Both the position numbers and the translations under genes were made by a program. From Pseudacidobacterium ailaaui (GTDB lineage: Bacteria > Acidobacteriota > Terriglobia > Terriglobales > Acidobacteriaceae), in the NCBI RefSeq assembly GCF_000688455.1, contig NZ_JIAL01000001.1:2697001-2761000 (forward strand): a stretch of 64,000 nt of DNA, written 5' to 3'. Below, piece by piece: positions 44,950 to 53,430 of the stretch. Positions within the stretch are counted from its first letter, which is position 1; each line of letters begins with the position of its first letter. The notes under the pieces are model-generated. The model was not told where the DNA came from. It saw only the letters and a program-made list of their open reading frames with translations, and did no database searches.

Positions 44950-47105
44950 GCAAAGCCCTTCTCATCTCCGTTCGCTTCCATGATGGCCGCTACCACGGCG
45001 CGGGTGACTGGCCGCCGTCGCCCGCGCGCCTGTTCCAGGCACTGGTGGCGGCTGCAGCTCGCCCTAGGCTGAACGACGAAAAACGTAAGGCGCTGAGATG
45101 GTTTGAGAAACTCGACGCTCCGATGATTGCTGCGCCGACAGCTTACACAGGACAGCCGATCAATCTGTTCGTTCCGAACAATGACCTGGACGCCAAGGAT
45201 GGCGACATTCGGCGCATCGCGGAGATTCGCAGCGCCACGAAGCGCATCCGCCCGCGCCTGTTTGATGCCACTGTACCTCTGCTCTACATCTGGCATTTTG
45301 ATGGCGATGAGAGCCAAGCCCAATGCATCTGCAACATCGCCGATGGCCTTTATCAGCTTGGCCGTGGCGTGGATATGGCTTGGGCGGTGGGCGAGCAGAT
45401 CGATGAAGCAAGGACCGAAAAACTACTGAGCGATTATCCCGGCGCCATCTATCGGCCATCACGGGGCGGCAAGGGCCTGGCATTGGATTGCCCTGACGAG
45501 GGTTCGCTCGTCAGCCTGGAAACCCGGCACCAAGCGAACGCCCAACGTTTCTCGTACGTCAACGGCAAAATCCAGTTTGCGAACGCACCCAAGCCGCGTT
45601 TTCGGGCTGTGGCCTACAATAGCACGACAACACACCTGCTGTTCGAACTGCGGTGCACCACCGCACCCGGCACACCTTTTGCGCCTTGGCCATTGAAAAG
45701 TGCAGCAGCGTTGGTGCGGACGTTGCGTGACGGCGCATGCGCGCGGCTTGAACGGCACTTTAATGGCAGTGGTGTAGTGGAGAAAGTGCTGATCGGTCGC
45801 AACGCAACCGAAGCCGACAAGACGCAGCGCGTCCGCATTATACCGCTACCGTCCATCGGCCATGTCCATGCCCACCCCGGCATCCGCCGAGTGCTGGTGG
45901 AGGTTCCGCCGAATTGCCCGATCCGCGTAGACGACATGGTTTGGGGCTTCGCGGGCCTGGAAGTGGCCCCTCCCGTGCACGATGATGTAACGGGCGAGAT
46001 CCTCTCTTCACCGGTCGAGCTGGTGAGGACGGAAGATGACTCTATGCTGGCTCATTACGGCGTGGAGGAAGAACATTCTGCCCGCCTGTGGCGCAGTGTG
46101 ACCCCACTTGTCCTGCCGGAAGATGCGAAGCGTCGGCGGATCCCCCCTGCAAGACCGCACGAGGAAATTAAGAGTGGCAAAGAGCGTGCCGACGAACAGA
46201 GGCGTGTCTGCCACACTGTTCTACAGGCGTTGCGCCATGCTGGTCGGCGTGAGAAAGTTGTCGGCATCCGTGTGCAACGCGAACCCTTCTCTGCTAATGG
46301 AGAACGCGCGGAAGCCTTTGCCAATGGTACCCGTTTTTCCAAACATCAGCTGTGGCATGCAGAAATTGAATTTGCCGAAGCCGTCTGTGGGCCACTGATA
46401 CTGGGCAACGGGCGTTACTGCGGCCTAGGCCTGATGGCTCCGGTTCAACAGGTAGAAGGCGTAGTGGCATTCAGCATCGTGGATGGCTTGGCCGCCGATG
46501 CCGAGCCTTTGCATCTGGCGCGTGCACTGCGGCGCGCCGTGATGGCCCGCGTGCGGGACATCATGCATCTTCGGGATACGGATGCTCTTCCCGTCTTCTT
46601 CTGTGGCCACGAACTTGATGCTTCTACAGCGCGACGCGGCGTGCACACGCACTTGGCTTTCGTGCCCGACTTAGCGCGCCAGCGTCTGCTGGTGATCGCT
46701 CCGCACTTAATAGAACATCGGAACCCCTTCAAGGATGAATACGCGCATTTGAAAACACTGGAGCGCGCGTTAGCCGGTTTAAGCGAACTGCGCGCAGGAC
46801 GAGCTGGCAAACTGGATCTGGAACAGGTGGATATTACCCCCGAAGCTGACCCGCTGTTTGCCGCTTCCAGAGAGTGGACGTCAACTACACCCTACGTGCC
46901 CACGCGACATGCCAAGCGCAATGGCAGCGACTCCCTGCACGAAGATGTGTTGCAGGAAGTGCAGCGTCGCCGGTTGCCGGCGCCATTCGTAGTATGGATG
47001 AAAGGCAGAAGTTTGCTATTACAGTTCAAGGTGGCCGTTCCGGGCCCCGTCCTGCTGGGGAAGACAATGCATTTCGGCGGTGGCTTATTTGCATGCAGCA
47101 TGTGA
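44946..47105 (+). CDS. csb2: Type I-G CRISPR Cas5-Cas6 fusion (Csb2, GSU0054 family)
   Basis: A 719-residue protein of the Csb2/GSU0054 family. It starts LLISVRFHDGRYHGAG followed by WPPSPARLFQALVAAAARP, the typical Cas5-like opening. Middle parts include SATKRIRPRLFDATVPLLYIWHF and TTHLLFELRC. The second half is the Cas6-like RAMP part (HLAFVPDLARQRLLVIAPHLIEHR; near the end LLGKTMHFGGGLFACS), which processes crRNA precursor. A Cas6 activity implies that an array should exist somewhere. ATGA overlap with csb1 shows coupling. It is the last gene of the accessory region; 222 bases of empty DNA follow before the chromosomal anti-sigma gene. Confidence 0.9.
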   Translation: MSKALLISVRFHDGRYHGAGDWPPSPARLFQALVAAAARPRLNDEKRKALRWFEKLDAPMIAAPTAYTGQPINLFVPNNDLDAKDGDIRRIAEIRSATKRIRPRLFDATVPLLYIWHFDGDESQAQCICNIADGLYQLGRGVDMAWAVGEQIDEARTEKLLSDYPGAIYRPSRGGKGLALDCPDEGSLVSLETRHQANAQRFSYVNGKIQFANAPKPRFRAVAYNSTTTHLLFELRCTTAPGTPFAPWPLKSAAALVRTLRDGACARLERHFNGSGVVEKVLIGRNATEADKTQRVRIIPLPSIGHVHAHPGIRRVLVEVPPNCPIRVDDMVWGFAGLEVAPPVHDDVTGEILSSPVELVRTEDDSMLAHYGVEEEHSARLWRSVTPLVLPEDAKRRRIPPARPHEEIKSGKERADEQRRVCHTVLQALRHAGRREKVVGIRVQREPFSANGERAEAFANGTRFSKHQLWHAEIEFAEAVCGPLILGNGRYCGLGLMAPVQQVEGVVAFSIVDGLAADAEPLHLARALRRAVMARVRDIMHLRDTDALPVFFCGHELDASTARRGVHTHLAFVPDLARQRLLVIAPHLIEHRNPFKDEYAHLKTLERALAGLSELRAGRAGKLDLEQVDITPEADPLFAASREWTSTTPYVPTRHAKRNGSDSLHEDVLQEVQRRRLPAPFVVWMKGRSLLLQFKVAVPGPVLLGKTMHFGGGLFACSM

Positions 47106-47327
47106 ACACTGAGGCCATCAAAACTTGTCTTAGAAGCAACTGTGCCAGCCCCAAAACTTCATAGTTGCAAGCAGAGAGGCAATTCTGGTTGCTCTGACGT
47201 GACTTTCCATGTCAAAGTTTAGCTGGTCTATCAGGCTACCTATATAAAGGTGGGACTTTTACAGAAAATTCTCATTACATCAGTACTCGCGCGAGAGACG
47301 TATTCTGGTCAGAGTGCCGGATGAGGC

Positions 47328-47615
47328 CTACATTCTTTTCCCGGCACTCACTGTTTCTTTGCTGCCCTCGTTGCCGCGAATGGCGGACTGAATGTTGTCC
47401 CAGACCTTCGGGCTAGGGTCATGGATCGGCAGCAGGAGCTTCGCCTGTGACGCGATATATTCAAGATCGCGCACCAAAGCGGCACAGTTCTCGCAGTTTT
47501 TTACATGTGGATCATTGCTGACATCCACGCCCGACTCAAAAAGTTCCGGCAGTTTTTCTTGAAATTCCGCGCAATTCATGGTTCCCTTGCCGTGCGTGTT
47601 TTGGTGTCCACTCAT
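47328..47615 (-). CDS. Anti-sigma factor with zinc-finger (zf-HC2) domain
   Basis: A 95-residue soluble protein with a ZAS/zf-HC2 zinc-binding pattern: Cys near residue 14 (MNCAEF) and [12 protein letters not shown] (His-x3-Cys-x2-Cys, about residues 37-48). It lacks a membrane helix, so it is a cytoplasmic anti-sigma factor, possibly redox-sensing through the Cys ligands. The start ATG at 47615 overlaps the sigma-factor stop (ATGA), supporting the longer N-terminus over the ATG at 47579. It should bind and inhibit the upstream-encoded ECF sigma factor. Confidence 0.8.
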   Translation of the reverse strand: MSGHQNTHGKGTMNCAEFQEKLPELFESGVDVSNDPHVKNCENCAALVRDLEYIASQAKLLLPIHDPSPKVWDNIQSAIRGNEGSKETVSAGKRM

Positions 47616-48244
47616 GCCACTGACTCCTTGCGCTGTCCTGAGCGGAGCAAATCACGCAACTTCATGCGTGCTTTATGCAGTTGAGATTTGCTGTTGCCAA
47701 TCGAGCAATCCAGCATTTCAGCAATTTCGTTATGTTCGTAACCTTCTACGTCATGCAGAACAAAAACCAGTCTATATCCTGGAGGGAGGTTCTCCACGGC
47801 GCGTTCCAAGGCTACGCGGTCCAGAGAACCGGACAGCACAAGATCTCTTTCTCCGATGTCTTTGCGTGGCCCGTCTTCCTGCGATGGCTCCAGGGTCTCT
47901 TCCAGAGACACCTGAGGCAGGCCCTTCTTCCGCAGGTGCATCAGAACAACGTTGACCGCCAGCCTGTGCAGCCATGTAGAGAATGCCGAATCACCCCGGA
48001 AAGTACCGATCTTGCGATAGAGCTGGAGGAAGGCTTCCTGCGTCAGGTCTTCGGCCTCTGCAACATTGCCCAACATGCGCAGGCACAAAGAATAGACCCT
48101 CCGCTTATGCAGAGAATATAAGGTTTCAAAAGCCTTGGCGTCTCCTGCCTGGGCACGTGCGATGGCATCAGCTTCGCCTTCAATCGGGGGATTGCGCCGC
48201 ATATGCTGTATCGGTTTGGTTTGTACGTTTGCGCTCATTCGCAC
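47612..48244 (-). CDS. ECF-type RNA polymerase sigma factor
   Basis: A 210-residue sigma-70-family factor. Region 2 is [69 protein letters not shown] (about residues 30-100), and region 4 is [51 protein letters not shown] (about 150-200). This is an RpoE/SigW-like ECF factor. It directs RNA polymerase to stress-type promoters when its coupled anti-sigma factor lets go. The two genes overlap by four bases. Autoregulation is usual, but no clear self-promoter was identified upstream. Confidence 0.9.
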   Translation of the reverse strand: MRMSANVQTKPIQHMRRNPPIEGEADAIARAQAGDAKAFETLYSLHKRRVYSLCLRMLGNVAEAEDLTQEAFLQLYRKIGTFRGDSAFSTWLHRLAVNVVLMHLRKKGLPQVSLEETLEPSQEDGPRKDIGERDLVLSGSLDRVALERAVENLPPGYRLVFVLHDVEGYEHNEIAEMLDCSIGNSKSQLHKARMKLRDLLRSGQRKESVA

Positions 48245-48411
48245 TCTGCTTATATGAAAAATTCAAAATTCCATTGCTGGAAGTATTTCGTCAATCGACT
48301 GCCTGAATCGAGGACCGCATTTATGAATCTATGACGTCTTCATTCTGATCATTCTGTTTGGAGACTAAGGAGCTTAGAAGAGAAAAGATGCCAAATGGTT
48401 GTCCGTGGGCT

Positions 48412-49437
48412 TCAGGAGCCAATAAATCGCGCATACAGGGTCCGGGCCTGGGTCACATCAGTAGTGCCCTGCACAATGGTGCGGCCATCAGCAAAAAGCG
48501 TCAACACATAGGGTCCATACTCAAATCTGAGCAGCAGGTTGTTGTAGCGTACAGTTCCGTGACGGACAAGGCGTTTTTCCATCTCGTGGAAGTCCACTGG
48601 ACGGTGCCTCTCATGGATTTGTACAGAGTTACGCCCGCAAAGGGTTATGTGTGGACGGCCTTCGCCCCTAAGATGCCGAAAATCATGCTGTTGGCACACC
48701 TCACAGTCCGGCCGCGGGCGGCCTGTTGGCACTTCAGAGCGTTCATTGGTCCACAGATCGAAAGAAAGCAGGCTGCGCCTTATCTGGTGTTGGGCGCCCA
48801 CAATGAACTTGATTGCTTCCGTAACTTCAACGGAAGCAGCCAGGTTGACGGCCGTATTAAGGATTCCAGCAGTATCACACGTTTCTACGGTGCCTTGCGG
48901 AGGCTTGGGAAAGATACAAGCCAGGCAGGCCGTGTTGCCAGGCAGCACATTCATGGTAACCGCATATGCGCCGATTGCAGCCGCATAGATCCACGGCTTG
49001 TTTTGTTCCACAGCATAATCATTCAGCAGATAGCGGGTCTCAAAGTTGTCCGTGGCATCAAGAATGATGGCTGCATCTCTCAGGAGCTCATGCAGGTTGG
49101 CCGGGACCAGGTCAGCTACATGAGCGTGAACAGTAATACCGCTGTTAAAGCTCATGATCTTGCGTCGCGCCGCCTCAGCTTTTGGCAAAGACTGCGCAGC
49201 ATCGGATTCGTCAAAGAGCACCTGCCGCTGGAGATTGCTTTCTTCCACAAAGTCGCGATCGATGAGGGTGAGCGTACCGACTCCCGCGCGGGCCAAAAGG
49301 CTGGCGGCAGCCGCCCCGGTGGCCCCGCAGCCCACAACAGCCACGTGGGCCTGGCCCAGTTTTTTCTGGCCCTCTTCGCCAATTCCTGGATAAAGGACCT
49401 GGCGGGAATATCGGGCGGTAAGCTGTGCGACAGTCAT
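48412..49437 (-). CDS. MoeB/ThiF-type E1-like adenylyltransferase
   Basis: A 341-residue ubiquitin-activating-like enzyme. It opens with RYSRQVLYPGIGEEGQKKLGQA and has the ATP site VAVVGCGATGAAAASLLARAGVG (about residues 32-54) followed by LIDRDFVEESNLQRQ. The adenylation Asp lies in LDATDNFETRYLLNDY. Zinc-ligand Cys pairs are TACLACIF and CEVCQQH. A C-terminal extension of about 85 residues replaces the rhodanese domain. It adenylates the C-terminal Gly-Gly of MoaD- or ThiS-like proteins for sulfur transfer in molybdopterin or thiamin synthesis. Which one is not clear from neighbours. Confidence 0.88.
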   Translation of the reverse strand: MTVAQLTARYSRQVLYPGIGEEGQKKLGQAHVAVVGCGATGAAAASLLARAGVGTLTLIDRDFVEESNLQRQVLFDESDAAQSLPKAEAARRKIMSFNSGITVHAHVADLVPANLHELLRDAAIILDATDNFETRYLLNDYAVEQNKPWIYAAAIGAYAVTMNVLPGNTACLACIFPKPPQGTVETCDTAGILNTAVNLAASVEVTEAIKFIVGAQHQIRRSLLSFDLWTNERSEVPTGRPRPDCEVCQQHDFRHLRGEGRPHITLCGRNSVQIHERHRPVDFHEMEKRLVRHGTVRYNNLLLRFEYGPYVLTLFADGRTIVQGTTDVTQARTLYARFIGS

Positions 49438-49603
49438 CTGCTGATTATCTCGCTTCCTGATTAGTATAAAAGTGAAAGCACCTGGGCAGGTTACAGGCCC
49501 GGAGTTGCTGATTTGACGGTAAGCAGCATCTTAAGAAAACTGAGTCCATATCGAGAGAATCTGATTGTTTTTTTGCTGCAAATCCTGGTGGAGAATTTGC
49601 TGG

Positions 49604-52600
49604 ATGGGGTTCATGGCCTTGGCGATGTGCCTGCGGGTCCCGCTCTTGGCTGCGCAACAGCCTGGTCACGATGGTGAAATCACACTGCGTACCTGGAGCG
49701 GCCTGCAAGTGGACGCAATCCAGTTCAAAGGCATTGATGCAGAACGTTTGGATCCGCTGCCCCAAAACCTTGCTCAGCAGCCTCATCAGCCACTCAATCC
49801 GGAAAATGTGCGGCAGAGCTTGCGCCGGTTGTATGAAACTGGTCTTTATAAGACGATCCAGGTCGAGGGGCAACGCCATGGAGACAAGGTCACGATTATT
49901 TTCGATGGCACACCCAATCTCTTTATTGGGCGCATTACGGTCAATGGTGTAAACAATCAGCGCCTTTCCGGAGTGTTGGAACGCTCTACGCGCATGAATC
50001 CCGGCACAATTTTTACGGATGATAAGCTGCAGCAGGCGCAGTCGCAGTTGAAGCAGACCCTTGAAGAAAATGGGTACTATGAATCGAAAATCTTTGCCAG
50101 TACGACGATAGATCTGACCAACTCTCAGGTGAACGTCGCATTTCAGATTGAACTGGGCAGACAGGCGCGCGTAGGCGATGTTGCTCTTCAGGGCGACAGT
50201 GGCATGAGTGTAGAGAAGTTTCGGAAAACAGGAAAGCTCAAGGAAGGATCAAAGGTCACACGGAATACAGTCAGCAACGCCCTGACACGCTTACGCAAAA
50301 ACTACCAGAAAAATGACCGGTTGGAAGCGACCATCAAACTGGACTCTCGCACGTATCAGCCTCCCGTGAATCATCTGGACTATGGCTTCACTGCAAATCG
50401 TGGCCCCCTGGTTACGATTCGCGTAGAAGGCGCATCCTTGAGCAAAGGTAAGATTAAAAACCTGGTTCCAGTCTATGAAGAAGGCACTGTGGATGAAGAC
50501 CTCTTGAATGAGGCAGACCGCCGCATACGCGATTACTTTCAGCGACAGAGTTACTTTGACGCTAGAGTGACCCATCGTGAGCAGCAGGTAGATCCACAAC
50601 ATGCTTTGATTACATTCCACGTAGATCTGGGAAAGAAACACAGCGTGGACGAAGTCCGGATTACCGGCAACAAGTATTTTGACGATGATCTGATCCGCCA
50701 ACGGCTCAGTGTTGTACCGGCAAGCATCCTCAGCCGGCATGGCATGTACAGTTATGCGCTGGCGCAGCAGGATGCGAGCAATATAGCAGATCTATACCAA
50801 AGCAATGGTTTTACCCAGGTTAAAGTTACTCCTGAAATTCAGGATGTAGATAAAAGTCCTAGCGGGCAGCCTTTGAAGACCGACCATATTACGGTCACTT
50901 ACCGGATTGAAGAAGGTCCGCAAATGCACATTGGGACCTACAGCATTCATGGCGAGCAAAAAGTTCCTCTGGCAGATCTGACTTCTTTGTTAAACACGCA
51001 GTCCGGGCAGCCCTATTCCGCTGCGAACATCAACAGCGATCGGGATTCCATTCTGACCTACTATCTCAGTCATGGTTTTGATAAAGCCCAGGTCCAGGTT
51101 ACACAGCATCCCTCGACTACAAAACCGAACACAATGGATGTAAACATAAGTATCACCGAGGGTGAACAGGTGTTCGTGAACCGAGTACTCATTTCCGGAC
51201 TCCATTACACGCGTCCCAGCACCGTCGAAGATCGGGTCCTGCTGCATCCCGGCGACCCGCTGGACCAGTCTGCTCTTTTGGAAACCCAGCGCAAGCTTTA
51301 CGATCTGACACTTTTCAACCAGGTAAATACTGCCATTCAGAACCCGATGGGTGATGAGCTGCGAAAGAATGTACTGGTGCAGTTTACTGAAGCGCGGCGT
51401 TGGGACCTGAGCTATGGTTTCGGTTTTCAAGCGCAGACTGGGAATCCGCAGACGAGCTGTAACAGCATTACACCGCAGGAATTGATCCAGCTTGGCATCA
51501 ATCCAGCCACATATACTTGCAGCCCAAATGGAAAGACCGGTGTAAGTCCGGCTTTCATGTTCAATGTTTCACGTATCAACCTGCGCGGGACTGATAAATC
51601 CATCTCTCTGAACACAACCTACGGCACTCTGGAGCAGAGGATCCAGACGATTTTTTCTAATCCTCATCTTTTTGATAATCCGAAATTCGATCTGATTTTT
51701 TCCGGTGGATATACCAATGCTCAGGATGTGACGACGTATGCCTCAACACGGTTAGAGGCTTCGATGCGGGTCACACATCATGTCGATAAACCAAATACAT
51801 TCATTTATCTCTGGAGTTACCGTCGGGTAAAGGTAGACCCGAACAGCGTGCAGGTGGCCCCGAACGAGATCCCTCTGGTCTCTCAGCCGGTGCGTGTCGG
51901 AGGTCCGGGAGTTACATGGATTCGTGATACGCGTGTGCCTACCCCCCTGGATGCGACGCAGGGCACCTACAACACGGTACAGGAAACCTGGGCCGACTCG
52001 CATTACGGTTCACAAGCCAATTTCAATCGCATTGATGCAACCAACTCCAGCTATTATGCCTTCGGAAAAGAAAACAAATGGGTCATCGCAAGAAGCACCC
52101 GCATTGCCGTTGAACGGTCCTATGGGGCAGACAAATATGAGCTGATTCCCCTGCCTGAGCGCTTATATGCCGGAGGCGCACAGTCGCATCGCGGCTTTGG
52201 TATTAACTCCGCGGGGCCGCGCGATTCCTTGACTGGCTATCCCATAGGCGGTGCTGGGGCTTTTGTAAACAGCACAGAACTGCGCATGCCCAATCCGACA
52301 TTGCCTTATGTAGGAAACAGTCTTGGCTTTGTGCTCTTCCATGATATGGGGAACGTATTTGAGAACTCCTCCGACATTTGGTCCAGCATCTTCCGCATCA
52401 AACAGCCGCACAGCTATACCTGTAAGGATTTCAGCGAAGTAGACCAGTCAGTACCACATCAGCATTCCAGCACGGGAGGCGCAGGGACCTGCAGCTTCAA
52501 TGATTTCTCTCATGCTTTAGGGCTGGGTTTGCGTTATCACACCCCTGTAGGTCCGCTGCGTCTGGATTTCAGCTATAACCTCAATCCCCCGATCTACCCG

Positions 52601-52690
52601 ATCCTCATTGACTATTCCGGAGGTCCCACGCCGCGACTGGGCCAGGCGCCGCACTTCAACTTTTTCTTCAGCATTGGGCAGGCATTCTAA
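49604..52690 (+). CDS. Outer-membrane assembly factor, BamA/TamA-like (POTRA + Omp85 barrel)
   Basis: A protein of about 1028 residues. Start set at ATG 49604 (MGFMALAMCLRVPLLAAQ, signal peptide) because GGTGGAG precedes it; the open frame begins at a TTG, 49565. At least five POTRA-like repeats fill the first two-thirds, e.g. NLFIGRITVNGVNNQRLSG, HSVDEVRITGNKYFDDDLIR and VFVNRVLISGLHYTRPSTV. The C-terminal barrel has YAGGAQSHRGFG (the conserved Arg-Gly loop) and ends in an aromatic beta-signal (FNFFFSIGQAF). Followed directly by SurA-like and TamB genes, it is more likely the TamA-type partner than the housekeeping BamA, but both fit. Confidence 0.85.
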   Translation: MGFMALAMCLRVPLLAAQQPGHDGEITLRTWSGLQVDAIQFKGIDAERLDPLPQNLAQQPHQPLNPENVRQSLRRLYETGLYKTIQVEGQRHGDKVTIIFDGTPNLFIGRITVNGVNNQRLSGVLERSTRMNPGTIFTDDKLQQAQSQLKQTLEENGYYESKIFASTTIDLTNSQVNVAFQIELGRQARVGDVALQGDSGMSVEKFRKTGKLKEGSKVTRNTVSNALTRLRKNYQKNDRLEATIKLDSRTYQPPVNHLDYGFTANRGPLVTIRVEGASLSKGKIKNLVPVYEEGTVDEDLLNEADRRIRDYFQRQSYFDARVTHREQQVDPQHALITFHVDLGKKHSVDEVRITGNKYFDDDLIRQRLSVVPASILSRHGMYSYALAQQDASNIADLYQSNGFTQVKVTPEIQDVDKSPSGQPLKTDHITVTYRIEEGPQMHIGTYSIHGEQKVPLADLTSLLNTQSGQPYSAANINSDRDSILTYYLSHGFDKAQVQVTQHPSTTKPNTMDVNISITEGEQVFVNRVLISGLHYTRPSTVEDRVLLHPGDPLDQSALLETQRKLYDLTLFNQVNTAIQNPMGDELRKNVLVQFTEARRWDLSYGFGFQAQTGNPQTSCNSITPQELIQLGINPATYTCSPNGKTGVSPAFMFNVSRINLRGTDKSISLNTTYGTLEQRIQTIFSNPHLFDNPKFDLIFSGGYTNAQDVTTYASTRLEASMRVTHHVDKPNTFIYLWSYRRVKVDPNSVQVAPNEIPLVSQPVRVGGPGVTWIRDTRVPTPLDATQGTYNTVQETWADSHYGSQANFNRIDATNSSYYAFGKENKWVIARSTRIAVERSYGADKYELIPLPERLYAGGAQSHRGFGINSAGPRDSLTGYPIGGAGAFVNSTELRMPNPTLPYVGNSLGFVLFHDMGNVFENSSDIWSSIFRIKQPHSYTCKDFSEVDQSVPHQHSSTGGAGTCSFNDFSHALGLGLRYHTPVGPLRLDFSYNLNPPIYPILIDYSGGPTPRLGQAPHFNFFFSIGQAF

Positions 52691-53430
52691 TGGACTGGAT
52701 CAGACATGGTGGTCAAATCATCGCAGCTTTGCTGCTCAGCCTGCCTGTTTTTGCCCAGACTTCTTCAGCTTCCCCCGTTGTTTTGGACCGAGTCATCGCC
52801 ATTATCAATGGAGACGTGTTGCTGGAAAGCGATGTGCGTGAAGAAATGCGCATGAATGTGCTGCAGGCAGTGCCTGTTTTGCCCAGCCAGAATACGCCGG
52901 AACGGGCGGCACAGCGTTTGATTACGCGAACGCTGATCCTGCGGCAAATGAAAGAACAAAACGCGGTCAATTACAGCGTCAGCCCGCAGGAGGCACAACA
53001 AAGCCTTGCAGAATTCCGAAAACAGCTGCCAGCCTGTCATACCATGGAATGCACCACGGAAGCGGGTTGGCAGAATTTCCTGGCAAAGAATGGCCTTACC
53101 GAACAGGAGGTGCTGGATTGGTGGATCCAGCGGCAGGAGATATTGAAGTTTATTGATCAGCGCTTTGGCGTCAGTATTCGCATCAGCCATCAGGATATTG
53201 CGAATTACTATCAGAAAAACTTCCTGCCGGCATTTGCCAAGTCCAAACAGAAGCCTCCATCCCTGGAAAGTGTTGCTCCGCGCATCCGAGAGCTTCTGTT
53301 ACAGCAGCAAGTCAATGCGCAACTGCGCGATTGGCTCCACAGCCTGCGCGAACAGGGAAGTGTCCAGGTCCTCGACCCGAAATATGGACAAAGTACAAAT
53401 AGTGACGACGATACCGGAGGCGGAGCATGA
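52690..53430 (+). CDS. SurA-like periplasmic chaperone without PPIase domain
   Basis: A 246-residue exported protein with signal peptide LLLSLPVFAQ. The body matches the SurA N-terminal chaperone domain (VLDRVIAIINGDVLLESDVREEM, AAQRLITRTLILRQMKEQ) and the flanking helical part (LTEQEVLDWWIQRQEILKFIDQRF). The parvulin rotamase domain that normally follows is absent; the protein ends in a polar tail. It probably escorts unfolded outer-membrane proteins to the Omp85 protein encoded just upstream. Its start overlaps the upstream stop (TAATG) and its stop overlaps the tamB start (ATGA). Confidence 0.8.
   Translation: MDWIRHGGQIIAALLLSLPVFAQTSSASPVVLDRVIAIINGDVLLESDVREEMRMNVLQAVPVLPSQNTPERAAQRLITRTLILRQMKEQNAVNYSVSPQEAQQSLAEFRKQLPACHTMECTTEAGWQNFLAKNGLTEQEVLDWWIQRQEILKFIDQRFGVSIRISHQDIANYYQKNFLPAFAKSKQKPPSLESVAPRIRELLLQQQVNAQLRDWLHSLREQGSVQVLDPKYGQSTNSDDDTGGGA

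Noticed and set aside
47106-47327. Possible CRISPR array or attR after csb2
   Set aside because: No direct repeats and no match to the tRNA-fMet 3' end were found in these bases.
48358-49464. 368-codon plus-strand open frame
   Set aside because: It lies opposite the MoeB/ThiF-like gene, whose motifs are all intact; the plus-strand product shows no family pattern.
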